Shown: piece after piece, positions 34,585-42,948 of the stretch | Layout: every line of letters starts with the position of its first letter | How positions within the stretch are numbered: position 1 is the stretch's first letter | Origin: JAZDFP01 sp043801445 | GTDB taxonomy: Bacteria > Planctomycetota > MHYJ01 > JACQXL01 | Assembly: GCA_043801445.1 (NCBI GenBank) | Contig: JAZDMB010000049.1 | Location: 1-43,064 of the forward strand | Reading direction: 5' to 3' | DNA: 43,064 bases | Notes under the pieces: model-generated | What the model saw: only the letters and a program-made list of their open reading frames with translations | What the model was told of the DNA's origin: nothing | The model's database searches: none | Program-made: the position numbers and the translations under genes

Positions 34585-34790
34585 TTATTATCTCACCCCC
34601 TTTTTTAGCGGTTGTTAGAGCGTAGCGAGTTATAACCGCTTAATCCCCCGATGTTACATTGGGGGACCTCGTTACGTGCCAGCCGGTTGCATCAGTTCCT
34701 TAAATATCGCCCGCCTGAACCGGCGCCAGTCGGGCAGGCGCGCTATTTTCGGGTACCTCCTGTTGCATAAAAACCGACCGTCATTAAATT
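34585..34790. promoter_or_regulatory. GC-rich spacer with competing hairpins
   Basis: A 10-bp stem TCCCCCGATG/CATTGGGGGA (34644-34666, loop TTA) is enclosed by CGTAGCGAG (34621-34629)/CTCGTTACG (34668-34676). An alternative stem pairs about 34607-34617 with 34631-34640. The two cannot form together. The spacer lies between genes of one minus-strand transcript and could be an attenuator or a processing site, or simply a repeat insertion. Confidence 0.4.
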
Positions 34791-35126
34791 CTAATTCCTG
34801 AATCCCGGATAAATCACAATCCGAATGATTTCCAGGTAACAGAGAACAACCAGCAGCCAGCGTATAACAGACAGCTCTTTTACGCTCACCCTGTTTTGCT
34901 GGTAGAGCTGAATGAGTTCCCTGATTACCCCAAGGGTCTTATTCAGCCGGTTAGTATCCGGAGATTTCAGGGCTTCGGTTATCTGCCCGATTACACCGGA
35001 CGCCCTCTCATCAATGCTCTCCGTAATCTTGTCCTTGAGCCCCTGGCCGGCAAGTTTACCGGCAATCTGACAGCCGACGATTATGAATAACCCTGTTATC
35101 AAAACCCAAAATATCATTCTATACAT
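34791..35126 (-). CDS. Small lipoprotein with C-terminal membrane helix
   Basis: 111 residues. A hydrophobic N-terminus ends in the lipobox IVGC (Cys19). An amphipathic helical middle (LKDKITESIDERASGVIGQITEALK, LIQLYQQ) follows, then a second hydrophobic segment at about 88-105. GAGAGGTG stands six bases before the ATG. I know no family. Position in a cassette with a fibre-like gene suggests a spanin- or holin-like accessory, or a membrane anchor for the cassette; this is speculation. Confidence 0.6.
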   Translation of the reverse strand: MYRMIFWVLITGLFIIVGCQIAGKLAGQGLKDKITESIDERASGVIGQITEALKSPDTNRLNKTLGVIRELIQLYQQNRVSVKELSVIRWLLVVLCYLEIIRIVIYPGFRN

Positions 35127-35235
35127 AAATCACCTCTCTACTATTACGGGCGAGAGGAAACGATTTGCCGTTTTGGGAAGCGTGGGAACCGGGGCGGTTT
35201 TTGCTAACTGTTAAAATGACAAGGGGATATGATTT

Positions 35236-35568
35236 CTAAGTATTTTTATCAGGCGGAAAGGTTTTGCCGTTATCAAGCCCCAATGACAGGTTGATTTTAT
35301 CTATTATCTTATTCTTACGGTTCCTGAGTGTCCGTTCGCTCATATTCAGTGCCTCTGTTAAAAGATTATTATCAATAACCATATTATTCCGGATAGCGGA
35401 CAGATAAGCCATCTTAATCAGTTCAATATCCTCGGGTTCAAGACTGATTAATAACGGCGCGAACCGGAATATCAGAATATCAAACGAAACCGGCCGGCCC
35501 GCATCCGGAGCGCGATTATCCATATCGTTCGCCCTTAAACCGTCAAAATCTTTTTCATAATTACCCAT
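35236..35568 (-). CDS. Small helix-turn-helix protein
   Basis: 110 residues. The C-terminal half has ELIKMAYLSAIRNNMVIDNNLLTEALNMSERTLRNRKNKIIDKI in native order (residues about 49-92); LTEALNMSERTLRNRKNKI is a clear helix-turn-helix. No ligand or receiver domain is present. It is the first gene of the minus-strand cassette and probably its regulator. A 22-bp tandem array lies upstream of it. Binding to that array is untested inference. Confidence 0.6.
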   Translation of the reverse strand: MGNYEKDFDGLRANDMDNRAPDAGRPVSFDILIFRFAPLLISLEPEDIELIKMAYLSAIRNNMVIDNNLLTEALNMSERTLRNRKNKIIDKINLSLGLDNGKTFPPDKNT

Positions 35569-35843
35569 ATATCTTTATCCCTATGTTATATACGATGGTC
35601 GTATCGCTTTTAGGCGTAATTTTTTAAGAATTCAGATATCCTGCTGTCATTAAAAGAGTTAACTGAATTTTTTCGTATCCTGATATCAAAAAACAAGTTA
35701 TGACGAAAATTAAAATTTACCGTAATAACAGCCCTCTATATATAGGCGGCCTGTCAAGTTTTTGGGTTATTTCAGTATTTCAAAAATAAAATTTAGAGCC
35801 GAGGCAGAACAACTTAAAAACATTATTTCACCCCTAATATAGG
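35569..35843. other. AT-rich gene-free region upstream of the cassette
   Basis: No gene is visible. On the minus strand TTGACA (35753 region) and TATATATA occur only 7 bp apart, so they do not make a normal promoter. Sequence becomes G-rich at the array. Confidence 0.4.
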
Positions 35844-36085
35844 GGGTATCCAATTAGTAGGGGGTGGCTATCCTTATGTAGGGTGAGGGCTATCTCCCTG
35901 TGTGGTAGGGGCTATCTCTATGCGGGGTAGGAGCTATCTCTATGCTGGGTAGGGGCTATCTACCTGTGGGATAGGGGTTATCTCCCTGTGGGGTAGGGGC
36001 TATTTCTATGCGGGGTAGAAGCTATCTCTATGCGGGGTGGGGGCTATCTCGTGGTGTGGTGAGGGTATAGGGGGTATCTTGTATA
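35844..36085. repeat. Tandem array of nine 22-bp units (second array)
   Basis: Nine clear units start at 35866, 35888, 35910, 35932, 35954, 35976, 35998, 36020 and 36042, every one exactly 22 bp. A degenerate unit lies at each end. Consensus begins GGCTATCTC and ends GGGGTAGG. The ten-base sequence AGGGGGTATC stands on both sides (35841-35850 and 36069-36078). The lead-in AGGGGGTGGCTAT and the GGGTAG junction match the array at 7446. It is strongly G-rich on the plus strand. It lies between the minus-strand HTH gene and a small membrane-protein gene. Confidence 0.88.
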
Positions 36086-36105
36086 GTGTATAGTTAATCT
36101 TCTTT

Positions 36106-36288
36106 CTATCTGACTCTTATGTCAAAATACCAGAATAAAACACAGAGACAGCCCATAACCAGGGTATATACCAGTAAGAATTTAATATCGGATTTCTGTA
36201 TTATTCGCAAGGCCCGGCACAAAAAACATAGCCCGCACATAATCAGGAAATATGCCAGCCATGAGACAATCGCATATTTCTCTATCAT
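36106..36288 (-). CDS. Small two-TM protein after trkA
   Basis: 60 residues with two hydrophobic helices (about 8-26 and 36-54) separated by a basic loop (RALRIIQKSDIK). It starts 17 bp after the trkA stop on the same strand, so it may be the third gene of the K+ uptake operon and encode a small accessory subunit. No ribosome-binding site is visible and I know no family, so it could be a chance frame. Confidence 0.45.
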   Translation of the reverse strand: MIEKYAIVSWLAYFLIMCGLCFLCRALRIIQKSDIKFLLVYTLVMGCLCVLFWYFDIRVR

Positions 36289-36305
36289 TGTATAATTGAT
36301 ATTTG

Positions 36306-36995
36306 TTATTTTTCGCCGACTTCTTCCAAGATACGCGCAATATCTTTATCAGCTCCAGCAATAGTGATAATATCATCTGCTTCAAGTATATCCGTTTCCT
36401 TGGGAACAATGTTAATCGTTTCTTCATATACATCTGAATCAGGCCTGATGCGTTTTCTTCTTTTTATTGCAATTAAATTAAAATTATATTTTTTGGGAGG
36501 CAGCATATTTGAAAGCGTCTTGCCGGCAAATTTCTTGAACACCTCTATTTCAACTATACTGTAACCTTGGATTAGTTCGAAGTAGCTCTTCAAAGAAGTG
36601 AATAAAATACGGTGCGACAACCGTTCGGCTGAGTTTTCTTCGGGCTGGATAACTTCATCAGCGCCAATAAGTCTTAATATGCGTGCATGAGTGGCATTAG
36701 TCGCTCGGGCAATGATTTTAGGGATACCTAATCGTTTTGCCAGAACGACCACCAGTTCGTTAGCTTCAAAATTCCCGCCCATAGCAGCGATAAGCACGTC
36801 AACTTTATCAATACCCTGTGAGCGCAGGTCTTTTTCGTCTGTCGCATCAAGTTTTACAGCCAGACTGACATCGTTTTTTACATCTTCAATGATGTCAATA
36901 TTGGTATCAACCGCGATAACCTCGGCGCCCCGGCTGGCTAATTTCAGAGCTAGTGCTTTACCGAATTCTCCTAAACCGATAACAGCGCATTTCAT
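36306..36995 (-). CDS. TrkA/KtrA regulatory subunit of K+ uptake
   Basis: 229 residues from the ATG at 36995, chosen because AGGAGG lies seven bases upstream; an upstream ATG at 37013 would add six residues. The RCK_N domain has a Rossmann VIGLGEFGKALA motif and an acidic residue after the second strand (VDTN) typical of NAD(H)/ATP binding. An RCK_C domain occupies about 135-220 (EIEVFKKFAGKTLSNML, IITIAGADKDI). It forms the cytosolic gating ring on the TrkH/KtrB channel. Single RCK pair and size match KtrA. It is encoded directly after the channel gene. Confidence 0.92.
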   Translation of the reverse strand: MKCAVIGLGEFGKALALKLASRGAEVIAVDTNIDIIEDVKNDVSLAVKLDATDEKDLRSQGIDKVDVLIAAMGGNFEANELVVVLAKRLGIPKIIARATNATHARILRLIGADEVIQPEENSAERLSHRILFTSLKSYFELIQGYSIVEIEVFKKFAGKTLSNMLPPKKYNFNLIAIKRRKRIRPDSDVYEETINIVPKETDILEADDIITIAGADKDIARILEEVGEK

Positions 36996-37054
36996 ATTGA
37001 AACCTCCTCTCATGTTTCGTGGCGAATTACTTCGCAGAGTAACATTGGTAAATA

Positions 37055-38866
37055 TTATGTTAAGATTAGATTTTCTTCCGGATACTGGTAATTAGCCTGA
37101 GTGGTTCGATGAATGATGCTCAATAAAATCATCAATGGGCCGGTACGACCGATAAACATCATCACACACAACAGCATTTTTCCTCCGGCGCTTAGGCCGA
37201 AAGTTATTCCGGTACTGAGCCCCACCGTACTTAATGCTGAAATAGTTTCGAATAACGCATTTTTATATGCAACCTGCGGGTCGGTAATCATCAGCAGGAA
37301 AGAAAATGAAAAGGCACAGATCGCATACAATACAGTTATCGAAACAGCCGTATGCACAACGATTTTGGGGATAGTCCGTTTTATCATTTCCACGCGTTCG
37401 CGATGATGCATCATCGAATAAACCGTTGCCAGCAGAACAATAAAAGTTACGGTTTTGATGCCTCCGCCAGTGGAAAGCGGTGAAGCACCGATAATCATCA
37501 ACCCAATTAGTAGTATTAGAGTCGGTGGTTTTAGATCATTGATGTTAACAGTATTGAAACCGGCGGTTCGCGCGGTAACTGATTGAAAAATCGAACTTGT
37601 AATTTTTTGAGGCAATGGTTTGCCTTGGAGGGTATTATGATATTCCAGCCCAAAAAACAGAAGAGCACCTCCAACGATAAGAATTATTGTAACGAATAAT
37701 ACAATTTTAATTTGGATTGAAAGTCGTGAAATATCTTCGGTGTCCCGTCGCGATTTCAGCCAGCGTAATCTCCTGAAAAACGGCAATGTTGAAATCCTGA
37801 ATTGGAGAAGATTCATTATAACTGGAAATCCCAGTCCTCCGAGAACAATAAGTGAAATAATTGTAGAATTAAAAAGTAAATTATTCGCATATGACATGAA
37901 ATTGGTCGATTTCAGGGAAAAGCCCGCATTACAGAATGCCGAGACGGAGTGGAAAATACTCCATTTCAGGCGTCCGTCGTAGTCCATTCCCGGTTCATTC
38001 CATAACTGGTAAAGCAGCACCGCGCCGACTATTTCGATAAGAAATGTAATAATGAAAACATAAGCAAGAAATTTGCCCAGTTGACCGATAATATCGTAGT
38101 TTAAAATGTCACGTAAAATAACGGTTTGCCGAACACCCAGAAAACGTTGCTGCAACAGACTGAAAAACATGGTGAAAGTCACCAGGCCCAAACCACCCAA
38201 TTGTATCAGAAAAAGAATCATCATTTGGCCGGTTGTGGAAAAATCATTACCCGTATCCCTGATAGTCAAGCCTGTAACGCAAGTAGCGCTGGTTGCGGTA
38301 AACAAAGCGTCAAGTGAGGTAATTGGGTGTTCGTTTGAGGCGCTTGCTTTCGGAAGTAATAGAAAAACAGTTCCAAGAATAACAAGAAATAGATAACTAA
38401 AAAGCAAAATAGTAGCTGGTTTTATGGCAAGAGAAGCGATTCGTGCATTAAACCTGGCGAAACCCAGGATAAGATGAAAAACAATGTAAATCTGTATTAA
38501 AACAATGTAAACTCCCGTCATACGGGTAATATGCAATCCCTCAAATATTTTTCTCAGTAATACAGGAGCCGCAAAATAGGTGGCGCCCAGCTGTAGAAAG
38601 AAAAGAGCCACAAGCGTGATTTCCAGCCAGTAAGACTTAAAATATATTTTCTTATTACGCGCAAAGAGCCAATTTAAAAGGACATGAAGAATAAAAATTG
38701 TAACTACGCCGACATTGACTATATGAAGGATATTTCCGGTTTGTTCTGATATAAAAAATCCATATTCCAGAAATAAAGAAACTACACCGAAAAACATTGC
38801 GACACGAAGAGCGAACCATGATATTTTTTCAAGAAGTGTTTGTTGTGGATGCTGCAGGAAAAGCAT
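37055..38866 (-). CDS. TrkH/KtrB-type K+ transporter with extended N-terminus
   Basis: This 603-residue inner-membrane protein has four pore loops with selectivity-filter glycines: ATCVTGLTIRD, SAFCNAGFSL, TARTAGFNTV and ALSTVGLSTG. These define the Trk/Ktr/HKT superfamily. The first 150 or so residues carry about four extra hydrophobic helices before the usual start of the family (about 450 residues); similar long forms exist. Works with the TrkA-type subunit encoded downstream. A TATAAT-containing promoter candidate lies about 50 bp upstream. The adjacent antiporter, MscS and solute genes suggest osmotic control. Confidence 0.92.
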   Translation of the reverse strand: MLFLQHPQQTLLEKISWFALRVAMFFGVVSLFLEYGFFISEQTGNILHIVNVGVVTIFILHVLLNWLFARNKKIYFKSYWLEITLVALFFLQLGATYFAAPVLLRKIFEGLHITRMTGVYIVLIQIYIVFHLILGFARFNARIASLAIKPATILLFSYLFLVILGTVFLLLPKASASNEHPITSLDALFTATSATCVTGLTIRDTGNDFSTTGQMMILFLIQLGGLGLVTFTMFFSLLQQRFLGVRQTVILRDILNYDIIGQLGKFLAYVFIITFLIEIVGAVLLYQLWNEPGMDYDGRLKWSIFHSVSAFCNAGFSLKSTNFMSYANNLLFNSTIISLIVLGGLGFPVIMNLLQFRISTLPFFRRLRWLKSRRDTEDISRLSIQIKIVLFVTIILIVGGALLFFGLEYHNTLQGKPLPQKITSSIFQSVTARTAGFNTVNINDLKPPTLILLIGLMIIGASPLSTGGGIKTVTFIVLLATVYSMMHHRERVEMIKRTIPKIVVHTAVSITVLYAICAFSFSFLLMITDPQVAYKNALFETISALSTVGLSTGITFGLSAGGKMLLCVMMFIGRTGPLMILLSIIHRTTQANYQYPEENLILT

Positions 38867-38914
38867 TGCTTATACTTAATAATTCATATTAAAATTAACA
38901 AGATTGTTTTTATA

Positions 38915-38942
38915 ATTATAGCAATTTTTACTATTTGAGCAA
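38915..38942 (-). promoter_or_regulatory. Promoter candidate for the K+ uptake genes
   Basis: On the minus strand TTGCTC (38937-38942) and a perfect TATAAT (38915-38920) are spaced 16 bp, with the -10 about 50 bp before the trkH start. The region is AT-rich, which raises the chance of coincidence. Confidence 0.4.
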
Positions 38943-39018
38943 TTAAATCGAAGTTTATACATTTGTTTCAGTTTTCGAATAGACAAGAACGTCTAAATAT
39001 TGGGAGAACTCTTGCCAT

Positions 39019-40251
39019 TTATGAGGCTGAATTTTTGGGCGGCATAAATACTTGTGAGCGTTGCTCGGTAATAAAGATACCTAATACCATAAAGATATTG
39101 GTAATTAATATTATCATGATGGTGTAATTCAAGAAGTTTTCTGTGCCGGCAATTTTACTTGCGGCAGGTAAAGAGGCAATCACAGCTGTGGCTAAACCTC
39201 TGGGTAACATCACAAAATAAGTGAACCGCTCAAGCCGTATCGGTTTATAAACTGCGCAGAATAACCAGATAAATACATATCTGATTATAATCAGAATAGC
39301 TGAAATAAGAATTATATTTTTCAATATACCGTCGTGATAAAATAATTCCGGTGCGATAAGCATTCCCATATAAACGAAAAAGTAAGTTCGGATGAAAAAT
39401 GTAAATTCTGAATGGAATTGTTCTATCTTTTCATCAAGTTTGAATATTTTATTTTCGTCAAACACCCTGAGGAATCTGGTGGCGTTTTTCAGTATCAAGC
39501 CAAATGTAAAAGCCGCAACCGCCCCACTACCCTTGCACATCTCCACCAACCCGTAAAGCACCAGAACAGCCGCCAATGTGGTCATATAAGATAAAGATGC
39601 GATTTTAACACTGCCCAAAGCCCTGACCCATAGCAACCCGACAACGACACCAGCTACCAGTGCAATGGAGAATGAACTGGCGATGGCATTCATAATACCT
39701 GATATGCTGATATGGCCAGTCGGGGCAATCTGAATAAGTATAATCACGCTTAAGATAATAAAGATATCAGCCAGAACAGATTCCAGATTAAGGATAGCAC
39801 GGGTTTCCTCACGCACCCGCATCTGATTGATAAGCGGAATCACAATAGCCGGGCTGATACCGCCCAGAATACAACCAAAAATTAAGGCATTGATACTGCT
39901 CATTTCCAGATAATAAACGCCCAGCGCCCAGATACCAAGAGCACTTACCACGAAAGTTCCTATAGCCAGTCCCAGACCGCCGGCTAAATATTTAAGCAAA
40001 ACACCTATGTCAAGATGTAATCCGCCCTCAAATAGAATGATAATCAATGCCAGCCTGCCGAAGTAAGGGGTTATACTTTCTAATTGTGATGCTTTTATCC
40101 AGCCTGCAATCGGACCTATTATTACTCCTATGACAATAAGAAATAATACATCGGGAATACGGGTTTTCTGGAAAAAGAGCGTTCCTAAAAAGCCGATGAA
40201 GATAATTATACCGGCAATCAAGAAAGGCAGGTTTAAAGTTATTTCTTCCAT
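39019..40251 (-). CDS. Cation/H+ antiporter (CPA superfamily)
   Basis: This 410-residue inner-membrane protein has about twelve hydrophobic helices. Typical marks of monovalent cation:proton antiporters are FFQKTRIPDVLFLIVIGVIIGP at the start, ALIIILFEGGLHLD, FGCILGGISPAIVIPLI and LNLESVLADIFIILSV with the conserved Asp. It would exchange Na+ or K+ for protons. Soluble C-terminal domains (RCK/TrkA_C) found in larger relatives are absent. TGAGGTACTAA before the ATG provides a ribosome-binding site. It lies between mscS and trkH on the same strand. Confidence 0.88.
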   Translation of the reverse strand: MEEITLNLPFLIAGIIIFIGFLGTLFFQKTRIPDVLFLIVIGVIIGPIAGWIKASQLESITPYFGRLALIIILFEGGLHLDIGVLLKYLAGGLGLAIGTFVVSALGIWALGVYYLEMSSINALIFGCILGGISPAIVIPLINQMRVREETRAILNLESVLADIFIILSVIILIQIAPTGHISISGIMNAIASSFSIALVAGVVVGLLWVRALGSVKIASLSYMTTLAAVLVLYGLVEMCKGSGAVAAFTFGLILKNATRFLRVFDENKIFKLDEKIEQFHSEFTFFIRTYFFVYMGMLIAPELFYHDGILKNIILISAILIIIRYVFIWLFCAVYKPIRLERFTYFVMLPRGLATAVIASLPAASKIAGTENFLNYTIMIILITNIFMVLGIFITEQRSQVFMPPKNSAS

Positions 40252-40435
40252 TTAGTACCTCATTTATTATTTGATTAGTTCGTATTTGATTGAATTCTTA
40301 CCGCTATTTTTGACGAATACATCAAGTGGTTTGCTTTGATTATGATGTCGTCAATATTACCAGCCAGAATGCTATCCTTACTACAGTGAATTTTGATTGT
40401 TTCTTAAGATGTTCTATGGTATTTGACATAATAAT

Positions 40436-41521
40436 TTATTGTATCACATCGTTAGAAAGAAGACAAGATTTTTCCTGTTCCAGATTTATTGCCCGGATAG
40501 GATACGGTATTACAATTCCTTCTTTTTTATAACGTTGATGGAGTCGTTTGATGAATTCATGCTTAAGAAGATAACTTGCCTTGATTTCTTCAGCGCGCAT
40601 AATTACCGTAAAGTTAATGCTGGAGGAATCAAAGGTATGGTAGCGAATAATCGGTTCAAATGATTTAACCGCATTGTCAACCGTCCGCTGGATTTCCCTG
40701 GCTACCTCAAGGGTAACTTTTTCCACGAACCCCAGGTCGCTATTATAATGAACACCGGCTTCAACAGGCACTGATAACTCCTTATCAGGTAGGTAATAAT
40801 TTCTGACCACTGATTGGGCGAGTTTATTATTGGGGATAAGAACGATATTATTACCTAAAAGTTTGATTCTGGTTACCCGCCAGCCGATATCAAGCACGTA
40901 ACCCTCTTCGCCGGACTCCAATTTAATGAAGTCACCGATCCTGATATTTTTGGCAATAGTGGTATAGAAACCTGAAAAGAAATTGGAAAGGGTATCCTGC
41001 AAGGCGAGGGCAACGGCTAATCCACCGATGCCCAAGGTGGTTAAAAGCGGCGTAATAGATATGCCCAAAGCGCTTAATATCATCAATCCGCCAATGATAA
41101 TTATTAATATCTTAACGAGATTCTGGGTAAGATTGGTCAGAGGCATCGTGTGAGGAAGCTTCTCGGCATATAGACCAATAAGCGCGGTGGCGATATTGGC
41201 GATAGTAATCAGCACACTCAAGCCGAAAAACGCTATCATGACTTTATTCAATAACTCGTTTACGCCAGTGGGAATAGTTGACACCCAAATTTCCTTGATA
41301 AAATATAATCCCATTAAGATACACCAGAAAAGGATAGCGCTCTTTACATATTTAACGATGGGTTCGTCCCATTTCCAGGATGTCTTGGCCGCGGCGCGGG
41401 AAAGGTAGCCGAGAATAATTATTTTAAGGAATAAGCCGACGACGATGGAGACAAGAAAGATAATGGCGGATAAAACTACGTCAAAATGAGATTGCCCGAT
41501 AATATTTTTCAGATAATCCAT
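40436..41521 (-). CDS. MscS-family mechanosensitive channel
   Basis: The protein has 361 residues. Four to five membrane helices lead to the pore helix GIGGLAVALALQDTLSNFFSGF, the glycine/alanine-packed TM3 of MscS. The beta domain follows (RIGDFIKLESGEEGYVLDIGWRVTRI, VLIPNNKLAQSVVRNYY), then the alpha/beta C-terminal domain. It opens on hypo-osmotic shock and releases solutes. An extra pair of N-terminal helices makes it longer than E. coli MscS (about 286 residues). AGGAG about eight bases upstream supports the ATG at 41521. Adjacent to the solute synthase gene on the same strand. Confidence 0.92.
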   Translation of the reverse strand: MDYLKNIIGQSHFDVVLSAIIFLVSIVVGLFLKIIILGYLSRAAAKTSWKWDEPIVKYVKSAILFWCILMGLYFIKEIWVSTIPTGVNELLNKVMIAFFGLSVLITIANIATALIGLYAEKLPHTMPLTNLTQNLVKILIIIIGGLMILSALGISITPLLTTLGIGGLAVALALQDTLSNFFSGFYTTIAKNIRIGDFIKLESGEEGYVLDIGWRVTRIKLLGNNIVLIPNNKLAQSVVRNYYLPDKELSVPVEAGVHYNSDLGFVEKVTLEVAREIQRTVDNAVKSFEPIIRYHTFDSSSINFTVIMRAEEIKASYLLKHEFIKRLHQRYKKEGIVIPYPIRAINLEQEKSCLLSNDVIQ

Positions 41522-41560
41522 TAATGTTTCTCCTGTAATAAAACATTATTTATAAGATTA

Positions 41561-42934
41561 TTAAATAGCGAAATCAAGAATATTCTTAAAAGACTTAGTT
41601 TCTATTTTATAATCAGCCACGTTGTTAAGCACAAAGTTATCGGAACAGAAGGCAATGCCGATACCGGCAAAACGAACCATACAGATATCATTTTCGCTGT
41701 CGCCTACGGCAATAATATTGCCCAGCGGTATATCATACTTGGCTGCCAATTTTAGCATCACATTACTCTTGCAGAAATTATGAGTGCACTTACTTTCTTC
41801 GGTGTGGATAAAATGGGAAGGCACTTTCACCTCGCCGGTCGCAATGCTGTTGCTGAATTCCAATTCGTTGGCAATGGCAAAATCAATGCCAAGTTTGTTC
41901 TTGATATACCCAGTCACCACATCATAACTATCACTGATAATCCCGATAATATATCCCCTTTTTTTTAATTCAGAGATTACCTCTAGGGTATCATCCACCA
42001 GCGGTATTTTATCCACTAATGCAAGTATCTGGGCGATATTCAATCCCTTGAGATTCTGGGCAATGAGTTTTGTTAAAAGCCAGGAGTCGGAATTGGTGGC
42101 CAGAATCTTGACCAATTCTTTTTCAAAGTTGAATTCCTTGGCCGCTTCATAGACAAACCTACCCTGCAGGATGGTATTATCCATATCAAATATAATCATC
42201 TTCTTGAGCGGGGCCAGTGATTCCTTGATAGACAGTTCCATCTGGTCTCTGATAATATTGATAGTTTCTAATGAATCTAATGAAAAATCAGGATGAGTTT
42301 TAGAACGTTTAAGGATAGCCCGCGATACCTCGCGTGACATTCGTCCCAATTCGCGCCACTGTTTCATCTTGTTCTCAATCCGACCGATATTCACCTCTTT
42401 AATCCGCGCCTTGATTTTGAGCATATCCAGGAGTATGCCGATATCCACGCCGTAGTCATTCTCAAAGTCTATTCGCTCAAATAATGACTTCTTACCCGCG
42501 ATAATCCCGCTCAAGGGCTGTGAGAATTTCAACGCCTCAGGCATAAGCAAACTCAAAAGCGGCTTGGCAACAAGTTCGGTTACCCGGCCGGCTTCTCTGC
42601 CGAAAGTGGATTTGACGAAATCCGCCTCGTCTTTAATAAGCGGTTCGGTAAGACGCTCCACCACATCGTCGGCATAGTTGGAGATATCGCCATCCAGATA
42701 AACGACGATTTCATTACGCGCTACCAGAAGCCCGTCTTTCATAGATGCGCCTTTGCCTATTTTGGTTGAGGTGATAATACTTGCACCCGATTCTTTGGCT
42801 GCCTCTACAGTCCGGTCCAGTGATTTATCATCAATCACAATGACCTCGCTAACACCTTTTGACCTGCGGGCAAGGGACACCACCTGTGCGATGGTCTTTT
42901 CCTCGTTAATGGTCGGAATAATTACGGAAATCAT
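41561..42934 (-). CDS. Bifunctional glucosyl-3-phosphoglycerate synthase/phosphatase-like fusion
   Basis: The protein has 457 residues. Residues 1-220 form a GT-A glycosyltransferase related to GpgS: SVIIPTINEE, VIDD (33-36), the metal-binding DGD at 81-83, GRVTELVAKPLLSLL and QPLSGIIAGKKSLF with YGVDIGILLD, all GpgS signatures. Residues 245-457 form a SerB-type HAD phosphatase: nucleophile Asp250 and Asp252 in DMDNT, ISDS, and GDSENDICM. GpgS joins NDP-glucose to 3-phosphoglycerate and a phosphatase then releases glucosylglycerate, a compatible solute; here both steps appear on one chain. Mannosyl-type activity cannot be excluded. It begins 14 bp after the partial upstream gene, so the two are likely one operon. 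Confidence 0.82.
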   Translation of the reverse strand: MISVIIPTINEEKTIAQVVSLARRSKGVSEVIVIDDKSLDRTVEAAKESGASIITSTKIGKGASMKDGLLVARNEIVVYLDGDISNYADDVVERLTEPLIKDEADFVKSTFGREAGRVTELVAKPLLSLLMPEALKFSQPLSGIIAGKKSLFERIDFENDYGVDIGILLDMLKIKARIKEVNIGRIENKMKQWRELGRMSREVSRAILKRSKTHPDFSLDSLETINIIRDQMELSIKESLAPLKKMIIFDMDNTILQGRFVYEAAKEFNFEKELVKILATNSDSWLLTKLIAQNLKGLNIAQILALVDKIPLVDDTLEVISELKKRGYIIGIISDSYDVVTGYIKNKLGIDFAIANELEFSNSIATGEVKVPSHFIHTEESKCTHNFCKSNVMLKLAAKYDIPLGNIIAVGDSENDICMVRFAGIGIAFCSDNFVLNNVADYKIETKSFKNILDFAI

Positions 42935-42948
42935 TATTTATACCTTTT

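Noticed and set aside
35866..36063. 22-bp array as a CRISPR
   Set aside because: Units abut with no unique spacers, 22 bp is too short for repeat plus spacer, and no cas gene is present.
40252..40435. Possible gene between the antiporter and mscS
   Set aside because: The plus-strand frame there overlaps the mscS end, lacks a ribosome-binding site and has no recognisable sequence.
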